NCBI GenBank assembly: GCA_035063765.1
Contig: JAPSFT010000031.1
Location: 1 to 41,578, forward strand
Length of the DNA: 41,578 nucleotides
DNA from: Deltaproteobacteria bacterium
Lineage (GTDB): Bacteria; Myxococcota_A; UBA9160; PR03
Reading direction: 5' to 3'
Positions 14,322 to 22,127 of this stretch are shown here, piece after piece. Position 1 is the stretch's first letter, and each line of letters starts with the position of its first letter. The notes beneath the pieces were generated by a model that made no database searches, was not told where the DNA came from, and was given only the letters and a program-made list of their open reading frames with translations. The translations under genes and the position numbers were made by a program.

Positions 14322-14948
14322 CTACCGGCGCCGGCCGCGCGGCGCCGCCTCGCTCGCGATGCCGCGCGAGAAGACGTCGTCCATGACCGACATGATCTCG
14401 TCGAAGTCGTAGTCGCCGATCCCGGACGCCTCGCGTTCGACGAGGAAGCTCCCGAGGTGGAACATCAGGTAGGCGACCCGCTCGGGGTCGACGGCGCGCA
14501 GCGAGCCCTCCGCAACGCCCTGCTCGAGGACCTGGCGCAGGAGATCGACGATGCGCCGCTCCTGGTCGCGGGTGAAGGCGTGGGCGACGGGCTCGAGCGT
14601 CATCTCGGCGTCGCCGGCCAGGGCGAGGCGCATCACGTGGTTGCGCGCGTAGGTGCGGCGCGTGATCTCGACGATCCGGCGGATCTTGCGCCGCGCGTTG
14701 CCTTCGGCTTCGAGCACGGCCGAGGCCTCGCGGATGAAGGCCTCCGCGTCCTGCTCGAGGAGGCTCCGGTAGAGGTCCTCCTTGTTGCGGAAGTGCGCGT
14801 AGAGGGTCGTGCGCGAGCAGCCGGCCTCGCGCGCCACCTCGTCGACCGTCGTCTTGCGCGGCCCGAAGCGGAGGAAGCGGCGGCGCGCGGCCTCCAGGAT
14901 GGCGTCGCGGGTGCGGCCCGGAGCGTCGGCGGCGGCGTGGTCGCTCAT
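14322..14948 (-). CDS. TetR-family regulator of the divergent catabolic operons
   Basis: 208 aa. The N-terminal helix-turn-helix is clear (TTVDEVAREAGCSRTTLYAH, then FRNKEDLY), followed by a helical ligand-binding domain. It is the first gene of the leftward operon and is divergent from the amidohydrolase operon. A TTGAC/GTCAA palindrome lies between the two starts, just upstream of its ATG at 14948, so autoregulation and control of both operons are likely, with an acyl-CoA or pathway intermediate as a plausible effector (inference from TetR regulators of fatty acid and steroid catabolism). Confidence 0.93.
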   Translation of the reverse strand: MSDHAAADAPGRTRDAILEAARRRFLRFGPRKTTVDEVAREAGCSRTTLYAHFRNKEDLYRSLLEQDAEAFIREASAVLEAEGNARRKIRRIVEITRRTYARNHVMRLALAGDAEMTLEPVAHAFTRDQERRIVDLLRQVLEQGVAEGSLRAVDPERVAYLMFHLGSFLVEREASGIGDYDFDEIMSVMDDVFSRGIASEAAPRGRRR

Positions 14949-14960
14949 CGGAGGGGCAAG

Positions 14961-14996
14961 TTAACAGTTGACGTCTTTTTGTCAAGTTGATAGAAA
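14961..14996. promoter_or_regulatory. Bidirectional promoter and palindromic operator
   Basis: A markedly AT-rich patch in otherwise GC-rich DNA. TTGAC (14968-14972) and GTCAA (14981-14985) form a perfect inverted repeat with 8 bp between the arms. Rightward, TTGACG (14968-14973) and TAGAAA (14991-14996), 17 bp apart, look like -35 and -10 elements for the amidohydrolase operon. Leftward, TTGACA (complement of 14980-14985) and TAACTT, 16 bp on, could serve the TetR operon. Both -35 boxes lie within the palindrome, so a bound repressor would block both. Confidence 0.6.
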
Positions 14997-15042
14997 GGAA
15001 GGCCTGGACCCCGTGGCCCCGAGGCCGAGCGAAGGAGATGCG

Positions 15043-15897
15043 ATGCCCGAGACCGTCCGCGCGATCGACGCCTGGGCCACCCTGGTGCGGCCCGGCACCC
15101 TCGACCGCTGGCCCGCCGAGTTCCTCTCCATCTTCCGGCGCTACGGGACGCTGCCGCTCTTCGAGCGCGGCATGACGGTCGAGGAGATCCTCGACGAGAT
15201 GGATGCCGCGGGCGTCGAGCGGCTGCTGCTCTCGGCCTTCGGCTACGGCAACCACCACATCATCACGAACGAGGAGGTCGCCGAGATCTGCGGCAAGCAC
15301 CCCGACCGCTTCACGGGCGTCGGGACCGTCGACCCGCGCGGCAAGCCGATGGACGTGGTGCGCCAGATCGAACGGCTCGCGACCGGGCTCGGCCTGCGCG
15401 GCCTGCGCCTCGAGCCCTACGCCTACGGCGACGGCACGGTCGGCGCGCCGCCCAACCAGAAGATGTACTGGCCGGTCTACGCCAAGTGCGTGGAGCTCGG
15501 GCTTCCGGTGGCGATCCAGGTCGGACACACCGGGCCGCTGCTGCCCTCCGAGGCGGGGCGCCCGATCTACCTCGACGAGGTCGCCCTCGCCTTCCCGGAG
15601 CTCGTGATCCTCGGCTGCCACCTGGGCCAGCCCTGGCACGAGGAGATGATGATCCTCGCCTGGAAGCACCCGAACGTCTACATCGAGACCAGCGCGCGCG
15701 CGCCCAAGCACTGGCCCGAGTCCTTCGTGAAGTTCGCCGGCGGCTACGGCCAGGACAAGGTGCTCTGGGCGACGGACTACCCGCTCCTCACCTTCGACCG
15801 CACGCTCCGGGAGCTGCGCGCCCTCGGGGTCTCCGACACCGCCTACCGCAAGATCGTGCGCGACAACGCGCTGCGCGCCTTCGGCCTGGAGCGCTGA
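15043..15897 (+). CDS. Amidohydrolase_2 (ACMSD-like) family metal hydrolase or decarboxylase
   Basis: 284 aa. The TIM-barrel amidohydrolase signatures are IQVGHTGPL, LGCHLGQPW and LWATDYPLLTFDR (metal-binding His and Asp). The first strand reads AIDAWATL instead of the usual D-x-H-x-H, a variant seen in a common subgroup of this family. ACMSD-like enzymes hydrolyse or decarboxylate ring-derived acids; the reaction here is unknown. ATG at 15043 with AAGGAG 5 bp before. It is the first gene of the rightward operon, opposite the TetR gene. Confidence 0.88.
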   Translation: MPETVRAIDAWATLVRPGTLDRWPAEFLSIFRRYGTLPLFERGMTVEEILDEMDAAGVERLLLSAFGYGNHHIITNEEVAEICGKHPDRFTGVGTVDPRGKPMDVVRQIERLATGLGLRGLRLEPYAYGDGTVGAPPNQKMYWPVYAKCVELGLPVAIQVGHTGPLLPSEAGRPIYLDEVALAFPELVILGCHLGQPWHEEMMILAWKHPNVYIETSARAPKHWPESFVKFAGGYGQDKVLWATDYPLLTFDRTLRELRALGVSDTAYRKIVRDNALRAFGLER

Positions 15898-15982
15898 GGG
15901 TGGACACCGGCGCACACGACACCTCCGGCGCGACCGTGGCCGGCCGCGGCCTCGCCTGCGCCTACCAGCCCCTGGAGATCCC

Positions 15983-16762
15983 ATGACGGCCCCCCTGCGA
16001 CTCACGAGCGAGGACGGCATCGCGACGATCACCCTCGCCCAGCCCGAGCGCCTGAACGCGCTGAGCCTCCCCATGCTCGAGGCCCTCGTCGAGGCGCTCG
16101 ACACCGTCGCGCGCGGTGGCGACCGCGTCCTCGTGCTCGCCGCCGAAGGGCGCGCCTTCTGCGCCGGCGCCGACCGCAGCGAGATGATCGAGCGCAAGCC
16201 CGCCGAGTGGGCGCCGATCGTCGCGCGCTACCTCGAGCCCGTGCGCCGGATCGCCGATCTCGACATCCCGGTGATCGCGCGCCTCCAGGGCGACACGGTC
16301 GGGGGCGGCTTCGGGCTCGCGATCGCCTGCGACTTCCGGGTGGCCGCCGAGGGGATCCGCCTCGGTGCGCCCTTCGTGCGGATCGGGCTCGCCGGCTGCG
16401 ACATGGCGGCCGGCTACTACCTGCCGCGCCTGATCCCGCTCGGCGCGGCCACCGAGATGATGATGACCGGCCGGCTCGTGCGCGCCGACGAGGCGCTGGC
16501 GCTCGGGCTCGTGCACCGCGTGGCGCCGGCGGCGCAGCTCGACGGGGCGGTCGCCGAGCTGGCCACGCAGCTCCGCAACGGCCCGCCGATCGCGCTCGCC
16601 TTCACCAAGCGCGCGATCCGCCGCTCGCTCGACCTCGATCGGAACGCCGAGTTCGACTACGAGGTCTTCGCCCAGGTGCAGTGCATCCAGACCGAGGACC
16701 ACCGCGAAGGCGTGCGCGCCTTCTTCGACGAGAAGCGCGCCCCCGCCTTCCAGGGGCGCTGA
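15983..16762 (+). CDS. Crotonase-family enoyl-CoA hydratase/isomerase
   Basis: 259 aa with FCAGADRSEM and TVGGGFGLAIACDF as CoA/oxyanion segments. The classical Glu pair is replaced (G in GGFGLAI, F in APFVRIG), while an acidic residue appears in AGCDMAAGYYLPRL, a pattern seen in crotonase members that isomerise or otherwise process double bonds. It lies 85 bp after the amidohydrolase and 1 bp before the next dehydrogenase gene, so it is clearly within the operon. Annotated simply as hydratase/isomerase because the residues do not support a standard hydratase. Confidence 0.9.
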   Translation: MTAPLRLTSEDGIATITLAQPERLNALSLPMLEALVEALDTVARGGDRVLVLAAEGRAFCAGADRSEMIERKPAEWAPIVARYLEPVRRIADLDIPVIARLQGDTVGGGFGLAIACDFRVAAEGIRLGAPFVRIGLAGCDMAAGYYLPRLIPLGAATEMMMTGRLVRADEALALGLVHRVAPAAQLDGAVAELATQLRNGPPIALAFTKRAIRRSLDLDRNAEFDYEVFAQVQCIQTEDHREGVRAFFDEKRAPAFQGR

Positions 16763-16763
16763 G

Positions 16764-17912
16764 ATGGCCGAGCCCGACTTCTACCTCTCGCCCGAGCAGC
16801 GCGAGCTCCAGCGCGCGCTGCGCGAGTTCGTCGCGAAGGAGATCGCGCCCATCGCGGCCCGCTGCGACGCCGAGGAACGCTTTCCGGTGTCGATCTTCCC
16901 GAAGCTCGGCACGCTCGGGTACCTGGGCCTGCGCTTCCCGGAGGCCGTGGGGGGAGCGGGGGGCTCGAACCTCGACTACGCGATCCTGTGCGAGGAGCTC
17001 GCCTACGGCTCCGCCGGCATCGCGCTCGGCGTCTACGTGCACATGGCGCTCGCCTGCGCGGCGCTCGAGGCCTTCGGCAGCGAGGCGCTGAAGCAGGCCT
17101 GGCTGCCGCCCGCCCTGCGCGGCGAGCGGATCGGGGCCTGGGCCTTCGCCGAGGCCGGCGCGGGCTCCGACGCGGGGAGCGTGGCGACGCGCGCCGTCGC
17201 CGACGGCGGCGACTACGTCCTGAACGGCGCGAAGCTCTTCATCACGAACGGGCCGATCGCCGACTTCCTCGTCGTGGTGGCCTCCACCGCCCCCGAGCGC
17301 AAGCTCAAGGGCCTCTCGCTCTTCCTCGTCGAGCGCGACCGGCCGGGCTTCCGCGTGGCGGGCACCCTCGCGAAGCTCGGCGTGCGGGCCTCGGAGATGG
17401 CCGAGCTCGTCTTCGAGGACTGCCGCGTGCCCGGCGCCCACCGGATCGGCCGCGAGCACCACGGCTTCCTCGACGCCCTGCGCACGCTGACCCTCGGCCG
17501 GATCGCCTCGGCGGCCTTCGCCACGGGCGTGGCCCGCGCGGCCTTCGAAGCCACCCGCGCCCATGCCGGCGAGCGCGTGCAGTTCGGGCAGCCGATCGCG
17601 TCGTTCCAGGCCGTGCGCTTCGGCATCGCGGACATGGCGGTGCGGATCGAGGCGGCGCGCCTGCTCTGCCACCGCGCCGCGCTCGCGGCCGACCGCGGCC
17701 TCCCCCACGGCCGCGAGGCGAGCATGGCGAAGCTCTATGCCACCGAGGCGTGTACGCAGATCGCCGAGCGCGCGCTCCACTACCACGGGGCGGCGGGCTT
17801 CCTGGCGGACTCGCCGATCCAGCGCCTCTACCGCGACTGCAAGGTGTTCGAGCTCGGCGAAGGCTCGAGCGAGCTCCAGCGCGAGATGATCGCGCGGGAG
17901 CTCGGGATGTAG
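16764..17912 (+). CDS. Acyl-CoA dehydrogenase
   Basis: 382 aa. Middle-domain motif AFAEAGAGSDAGSVATRAV, FAD/substrate segments LFITNGPIADF and QFGQPIASFQAVRFGIADM, and C-terminal GEGSSELQREMI, where the Glu occupies the usual catalytic-base position of short/medium-chain enzymes. It therefore differs mechanistically from the leftward paralogue at 13146-14306. ATG at 16764, 1 bp after the crotonase stop. The last gene of the rightward catabolic operon. Confidence 0.93.
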   Translation: MAEPDFYLSPEQRELQRALREFVAKEIAPIAARCDAEERFPVSIFPKLGTLGYLGLRFPEAVGGAGGSNLDYAILCEELAYGSAGIALGVYVHMALACAALEAFGSEALKQAWLPPALRGERIGAWAFAEAGAGSDAGSVATRAVADGGDYVLNGAKLFITNGPIADFLVVVASTAPERKLKGLSLFLVERDRPGFRVAGTLAKLGVRASEMAELVFEDCRVPGAHRIGREHHGFLDALRTLTLGRIASAAFATGVARAAFEATRAHAGERVQFGQPIASFQAVRFGIADMAVRIEAARLLCHRAALAADRGLPHGREASMAKLYATEACTQIAERALHYHGAAGFLADSPIQRLYRDCKVFELGEGSSELQREMIARELGM

Positions 17913-17964
17913 CCGAGCCCCCGGGTGCGGAGCCCGGCCCGCCGAGCCCACGAGGGAGGTCGCC

Positions 17965-19818
17965 ATGACCAACGGAAAGAGAACCCTGCTCCTGGCTTGT
18001 GCGGTGCTCGCTGCCTCGGGGCTCGGCTTCGGGCGCTGCCGGGACGGCGCCGCGATCCTGCACCCCCGCGACGGCGCCGTGCTCGAGCACGCGGGCGACG
18101 TCCGGGTGGTGATCGCGCTCGGCCCGCCCCGCGTCCCGACGCCGCCCTTCGAGGTCTCCCTGCGGGCCGGATCCGGACCGGCGACCGACGTCACGGACCA
18201 GTTCACGGTCCACGGGCCGCTCGCCAAGGCGCGCCTGCGTTCGGGCCTGCTCGGACAGGGCCCCCACACGCTCCTCCTCGACGCCGACCTCGACCGCGAC
18301 GGCGTCCCGGAGACCCACCGCGAAGCCCGCTTCACCTACCGCCCGGGCTTCCGCGCGGCGGCCTGCGCCAGGCGGATCACGCCCATCGCGGGCGTGAACC
18401 ACTCGGACCCCGTCTACATCGCCGGCTTCGACCAGAACCGGCCCGCCACCGGCGTCCACGACGACACCTGGGCGCGGGGGGTCGTGCTCGAGGATGCGGG
18501 GATCAAGCTCGCCCTCGTGACCCTCGACGTGGTCGGCTACTTCCACAACGAGGTCCTGGCGGCCCGGAGCCTCGTGGACCCGGCCCTCGGCTTCGACGCC
18601 ATCTTCGTGACCAGCACCCACACCCACGAGTCGGCCGACACGCTCGGGCTCTGGGGCCCCAACCTCTTCACGCCGGGTGTCGACTTCGGATACCTGGACT
18701 TCGTCAACCAGCAGATCGCCGACTGCGTGAGCGAGGCTTCGACGCGGCTCACGCCCGCCAAGATCAAGTTCGCGACGGGATCGACGAGAGGTGCCTCGCT
18801 GCCGCCCCACCCGGATCTCGTGCGCGACACCAAGATCCTCGAGGCACTCACGATCGACCTCGCACCGATCGGCCGGGAGGGAACGATCGTCGTCCAGGGC
18901 GACGACGGGCAGGAGTTCACCAACCCGACGGTGCCCTCCTTCCAGATCCGCGAGCGCCGGGAGCACGGAGCGCACGGCCGGCGGCGCGGGGCGCGCGCGC
19001 CGGGGCCGGGGCCCCACCCCGAGCGCGAGGTGATCGCGACCCTCGTGAACTTCGCCAGCCACCCGGAGGCCCTGGGCGGGGACAACACGCTCGTGAGCTC
19101 CGACTTCCCGCACTACACGCGAGAGGTCCTGGAGGCCCGCTACGGTGGGACCGCGATCCACATGAGCGCCGACGTGGGCGTGCTCCAGAGCCCGCGGGTC
19201 GACCTCGCCGACCCGGCGAACCCCGGGCACGAGATCCCGTACAACACCTTCGCGTTCGCCGAGCGGATGGGGACGTTGCTCGCCGAGCGGGCCGCCGAGG
19301 CGCTCGACGCGAGCCACGACTGGCTCGGGGCGCCGGAGATCGAGCTGCGCACGGTCGCGCCCGTCCAGGTCCCGATCGAGAACCCCGGCATGGCGCTCCT
19401 CGGCGGCTTCGGGCTCCTCGGGCGGCGGCGGGTCACGCCGGCACCCGGACAGGGACCCTTCGACGTGGCCTTCCTGAGCGAGGTCCACGTGCTGCGGATC
19501 GGGCCGGCGCAGGTCGTGCTGACCCCGAACGAACTCGACCCCCAGATCGGCGACGGCTACCGCGCGCTCATGACGCGGGCCGAGCACCGCTTCGTGGCGG
19601 GACTCGCCAACGACGAGCTCGGCTACCAGATGCCCGAGGAGAAGTTCAACCCGACCTGCTTCCTGTGCTTCGCCGAGGCCGTCCTCGGGGACCCGGAGTC
19701 GTGCCCCCTCTTCGACACGCTCGACTGCGGCACCGTCTTCCTGAACAACATCGGCCCGGGGACCGACCCGCTCTTCCGGGGCCTCCTCGAGCCCCTGCTC
19801 GAGGAGACGAACGAGTGA
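17965..19818 (+). CDS. Exported neutral ceramidase-like zinc hydrolase
   Basis: 617 aa. N-terminal export signal (KRTLLLACAVLAASGLGFG) followed by a Cys-containing mature start. From about residue 130 it resembles neutral/alkaline ceramidases: STHTHES (T218-H221), NFASHPEAL (H366), PNELDPQIG (E523) and ANDELGYQMPEE match the zinc-ligand regions of that family. The canonical serine motif GDVSPN is not evident; the nearest stretch reads ADVGVLQSP, so substrate or mechanism may differ. ATG at 17965 with GAGGGAGGT 4 bp upstream. The gene after it overlaps by 4 bp. It probably hydrolyses an amide- or ester-linked lipid outside the cytoplasm (inference). Confidence 0.82.
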   Translation: MTNGKRTLLLACAVLAASGLGFGRCRDGAAILHPRDGAVLEHAGDVRVVIALGPPRVPTPPFEVSLRAGSGPATDVTDQFTVHGPLAKARLRSGLLGQGPHTLLLDADLDRDGVPETHREARFTYRPGFRAAACARRITPIAGVNHSDPVYIAGFDQNRPATGVHDDTWARGVVLEDAGIKLALVTLDVVGYFHNEVLAARSLVDPALGFDAIFVTSTHTHESADTLGLWGPNLFTPGVDFGYLDFVNQQIADCVSEASTRLTPAKIKFATGSTRGASLPPHPDLVRDTKILEALTIDLAPIGREGTIVVQGDDGQEFTNPTVPSFQIRERREHGAHGRRRGARAPGPGPHPEREVIATLVNFASHPEALGGDNTLVSSDFPHYTREVLEARYGGTAIHMSADVGVLQSPRVDLADPANPGHEIPYNTFAFAERMGTLLAERAAEALDASHDWLGAPEIELRTVAPVQVPIENPGMALLGGFGLLGRRRVTPAPGQGPFDVAFLSEVHVLRIGPAQVVLTPNELDPQIGDGYRALMTRAEHRFVAGLANDELGYQMPEEKFNPTCFLCFAEAVLGDPESCPLFDTLDCGTVFLNNIGPGTDPLFRGLLEPLLEETNE

Positions 19819-20942
19819 AGGCACGGCCCCGGACGCACGGGCCTCCCGGCACCCGGCTCCGGCTCCGGCTCCTCGCCCTCGCTGCCGCGCTGCTCTCCGG
19901 GCCGGCGGCGGCCCGGGCCCATCTGGCCTACGGAGCGGAGGGCCTGCGGGAGCTGGCCGCGCGCTGCGACCTGGCGGTGGTCGTCGAGTTCGAAGGGCCG
20001 CGCCGGCAGGGGCGCGCCGGCGACGGCTCGCAGAGCCACGAGGTCTTCCCCGTGAAGGTCCTGTCGACGCTCTTCGGTGTGGCACCGTCGCCGCACCTCG
20101 AAATCACGTCGCACGCCGAGGGCTCCCCGGGCTTCGCGGCGGGCGAGCGCGCGCTCCTCTTCCTCGAGCACCTCGCGAGCCCGCTCGAGCGGGCCGGCAG
20201 CTTCTCGCTCGCCTCGCTCCAGGACCCCCGCCAGGAGTGGCGGCTCGGTCCCCACGGCGACGAGCTCGTCGCCGTCGTGCGCGAGTACCTGGCGCTCCGC
20301 GGGGCGCAGGGAAGCGAGGGCACGGCCCGCTTCCGGGCGATCCTCCTGCGCGAGCTGCGCGCGGCCGACCCCCGGCTTCGCGAGGACGCGCTTCGCGAGT
20401 GGATCCGCCTCGGGCGGGCTCCCCTCCTCCAGGACCCCGGGGAGATGGCTCCCTTCGCCGCGCTGGTGCCGGCGCTCCCGGTGGCCGAGGGCATCGTCCT
20501 CGCCGGCCTCCTCGAGCGGCAGGGGGGCTTCGAGCCCGCGCCCCACCTGCTCGCCCTCACCGGCCAGCCGCTCGCGCCGGGCGAGCGCGCCGCCCTGACG
20601 CGCGCCGCCGGCCGCTCGCGCGATCCCCGGCTCTCCCGCTGGCTCGCCGGGGAGCTCGGCGACCCCGATCCCCTCGTCCGCCGCGATGCGGCAGCGGCCC
20701 TGGGCGAGCCGTGGCACGGACAGCAGGTTCCGGCGCTGGCCGCGGCAACGGGCGATCCCGACGAGCGTGTCGCGCGAGCGGCGCTGCGCGCGCTCGCCCA
20801 GATCGGCAGCGAGCCGGCGCGGGCCGTCCTGCAGGACGCCGCTGCGAGCGGCGTGGAGCCGATCCGGCGCTTCGCCGCGGCCGAGCTGCGGAGAGCGAGC
20901 CTGGAGGGCGGCCTGCCGCCTCCCGCGCCGGGCACCCGCTGA
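19815..20942 (+). CDS. Exported HEAT-repeat protein
   Basis: 375 aa. GTG at 19815 overlaps the ceramidase-like stop by 4 bp. The N-terminus is basic then hydrophobic (LRLRLLALAAALLSGPAAARA), a Sec signal. Residues about 30-110 form a distinct N-terminal domain (LAVVVEFEG, VFPVKVLSTLFG, ERALLFLEHL). The C-terminal half has HEAT/PBS-type helical repeats: DPLVRRDAAAALGEP, DPDERVARAALRALAQIG, EPIRRFAAAELRRA. Such repeats form protein-binding superhelices. The tight coupling suggests it works with the ceramidase-like hydrolase. No catalytic residues are seen. Confidence 0.82.
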   Translation: MKARPRTHGPPGTRLRLRLLALAAALLSGPAAARAHLAYGAEGLRELAARCDLAVVVEFEGPRRQGRAGDGSQSHEVFPVKVLSTLFGVAPSPHLEITSHAEGSPGFAAGERALLFLEHLASPLERAGSFSLASLQDPRQEWRLGPHGDELVAVVREYLALRGAQGSEGTARFRAILLRELRAADPRLREDALREWIRLGRAPLLQDPGEMAPFAALVPALPVAEGIVLAGLLERQGGFEPAPHLLALTGQPLAPGERAALTRAAGRSRDPRLSRWLAGELGDPDPLVRRDAAAALGEPWHGQQVPALAAATGDPDERVARAALRALAQIGSEPARAVLQDAAASGVEPIRRFAAAELRRASLEGGLPPPAPGTR

Positions 20943-20976
20943 AGGGACGCGGCCCTCTCACGGGGCGCACCTCCGG

Positions 20977-20992
20977 TATGACGAACGTCATA
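20977..20992. promoter_or_regulatory. Perfect 16-bp palindrome upstream of the Coq4-family gene
   Basis: TATGACGAACGTCATA: two perfect 7-bp arms separated by AA, in the 155-bp gap before 21098. It is the most AT-rich spot of that gap and has the size and symmetry of a TetR/GntR-class operator. The regulator is not identified. Confidence 0.5.
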
Positions 20993-21097
20993 TTCCGCCC
21001 GGGCCCACGGTCCTAGCGTGCTCGTCGCACCCTGGGACGCAGCGGCGTGCCCGCGATTGCCGAGGGCGCCCTCGGGTGTTCCGCAGGAGGCGATCCC

Positions 21098-21820
21098 ATG
21101 GAAGCGCGCAACCGGATCCGTCCCCTCGTCGCGCTGCGCGCCATGCGCAAGCTCGTCGACAACCCGGACGACACGGCGCAGGCGATCGTGGTGGTCGGGG
21201 CGCTCGCCGGGAACTCGGGCAAGCGCCTCTTCCAGCGCTTCCGCCGCTCGCCGCGCTCCGCGGCGATCCTGCGCGAACGCCGCGACCTCTACGCGATCCT
21301 GAGCGACCTCGACCGCCTGCGCGCGATGCCGCCGGGATCGCTCGGCCGGGCGATCGGCGATTGGTTCGCGCGCGAGCAGATCGGCGCGCAGGGCCTCGCG
21401 CAGGCCGCCGGGATGGCGCGCTCGCAGCTCGGCATGGCGGACCCGGCCGGCGACGACGAGCGCGTCTTCACGACGCGGCTCCTCAACATGCACGACATCT
21501 TCCACGTGCTCGCGGGCTACGACCGCGACCTGCGCGGCGAAGCCGCGGTGCTCGCCTTCACGCTGCCCCAGACGCGGAGCCCGGGCATCGCCTACCTCGT
21601 CGCGCGCATCCTCTGGGGAGCGGGCTGGCGCTCCGACATGGGCCGGCTGGTGCGCCAGGGCTTCCAGCGCGGCCGGCGTGCGGCGTGGCTCGTCGACCAG
21701 GACTGGGAAGCGCTCCTCGAGCGCCCGATCGACGAGATCCGCCGCGAGCTCGCCGTCGGCGAGCCGCCCGCGTACGAGCAGGTGCGCTCGGCGGGCGCGC
21801 CGGTGCTGCGGGCGAGCTGA
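21098..21820 (+). CDS. Coq4-family protein
   Basis: 240 aa. It contains the Coq4 metal-binding signature HDxxHx11E (HDIFHVLAGYDRDLRGE) in an all-helical protein of typical length, with a basic N-terminus (RNRIRPLVALRAMRKLVDN). Coq4 in ubiquinone-making organisms organises the pathway and acts on ring C1; bacterial homologues outside that pathway are poorly understood. This window otherwise shows menaquinone genes (menG, menF), so a ubiquinone role is not assured. ATG at 21098 with AGGAGG 7 bp upstream; an in-frame ATG at 21047 is less likely. A perfect palindrome lies about 105 bp upstream. Confidence 0.85.
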   Translation: MEARNRIRPLVALRAMRKLVDNPDDTAQAIVVVGALAGNSGKRLFQRFRRSPRSAAILRERRDLYAILSDLDRLRAMPPGSLGRAIGDWFAREQIGAQGLAQAAGMARSQLGMADPAGDDERVFTTRLLNMHDIFHVLAGYDRDLRGEAAVLAFTLPQTRSPGIAYLVARILWGAGWRSDMGRLVRQGFQRGRRAAWLVDQDWEALLERPIDEIRRELAVGEPPAYEQVRSAGAPVLRAS

Positions 21821-21914
21821 GCCAGCCGGAGCCTCGCGGGCGCGCCCGCGCCGCGGCCCTCCCGTCCGGACCCGACGGCAGGCCGTGTGCACGGCGAGTA
21901 CCCTCCGCCGCACC

Positions 21915-22127
21915 ATGAGCCCCCCGGACCGTCCCGATCCCGAGCAGATGCGGGTGCTGGCCGGCCTCCCCCCGGCGCGCAAGCTCGAGATCGCGCGGCG
22001 CCTGCGCGAGGAGGCGCTGGCCCTGAAGGAGGCCTGGCTGCGCCAGCAGCATCCGGGCGAGGACGACGCGTCGATCCAGCGGCGGCTCCGCGCCTGGCAG
22101 CTCCATGGCAGCGCCCGGCTGGATTGA
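21915..22127 (+). CDS. Small helical protein preceding a nucleotidyltransferase (possible antitoxin)
   Basis: 70 aa, highly charged and probably helical (PARKLEIARRLREEALALKE, then RQQHPGEDDASIQRRLRAW). Its stop overlaps the nucleotidyltransferase gene by 23 bp. Small proteins with the same RxxHP...E..I..RLRAW pattern often precede this kind of nucleotidyltransferase. By analogy with other small-protein/nucleotidyltransferase pairs it may be the antitoxin, but that is inference. ATG at 21915; no strong ribosome site is seen. Confidence 0.65.
   Translation: MSPPDRPDPEQMRVLAGLPPARKLEIARRLREEALALKEAWLRQQHPGEDDASIQRRLRAWQLHGSARLD

Noticed and set aside
13150-16197. Minus-strand frame extending upstream of the thiolase and across the divergent promoter
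   Set aside because: Crosses the TetR and amidohydrolase genes in wrong frames; long frames are expected at this GC content.
17917-17945. CCGGG/CCCGG inverted stretch between the dehydrogenase and ceramidase-like genes
   Set aside because: Short arms, no T-run, and expected by chance at this GC content.
17305-20085. 926-aa antisense frame opposite the dehydrogenase and ceramidase-like genes
   Set aside because: No recognisable domain; the sense strand encodes proteins with clear motifs.
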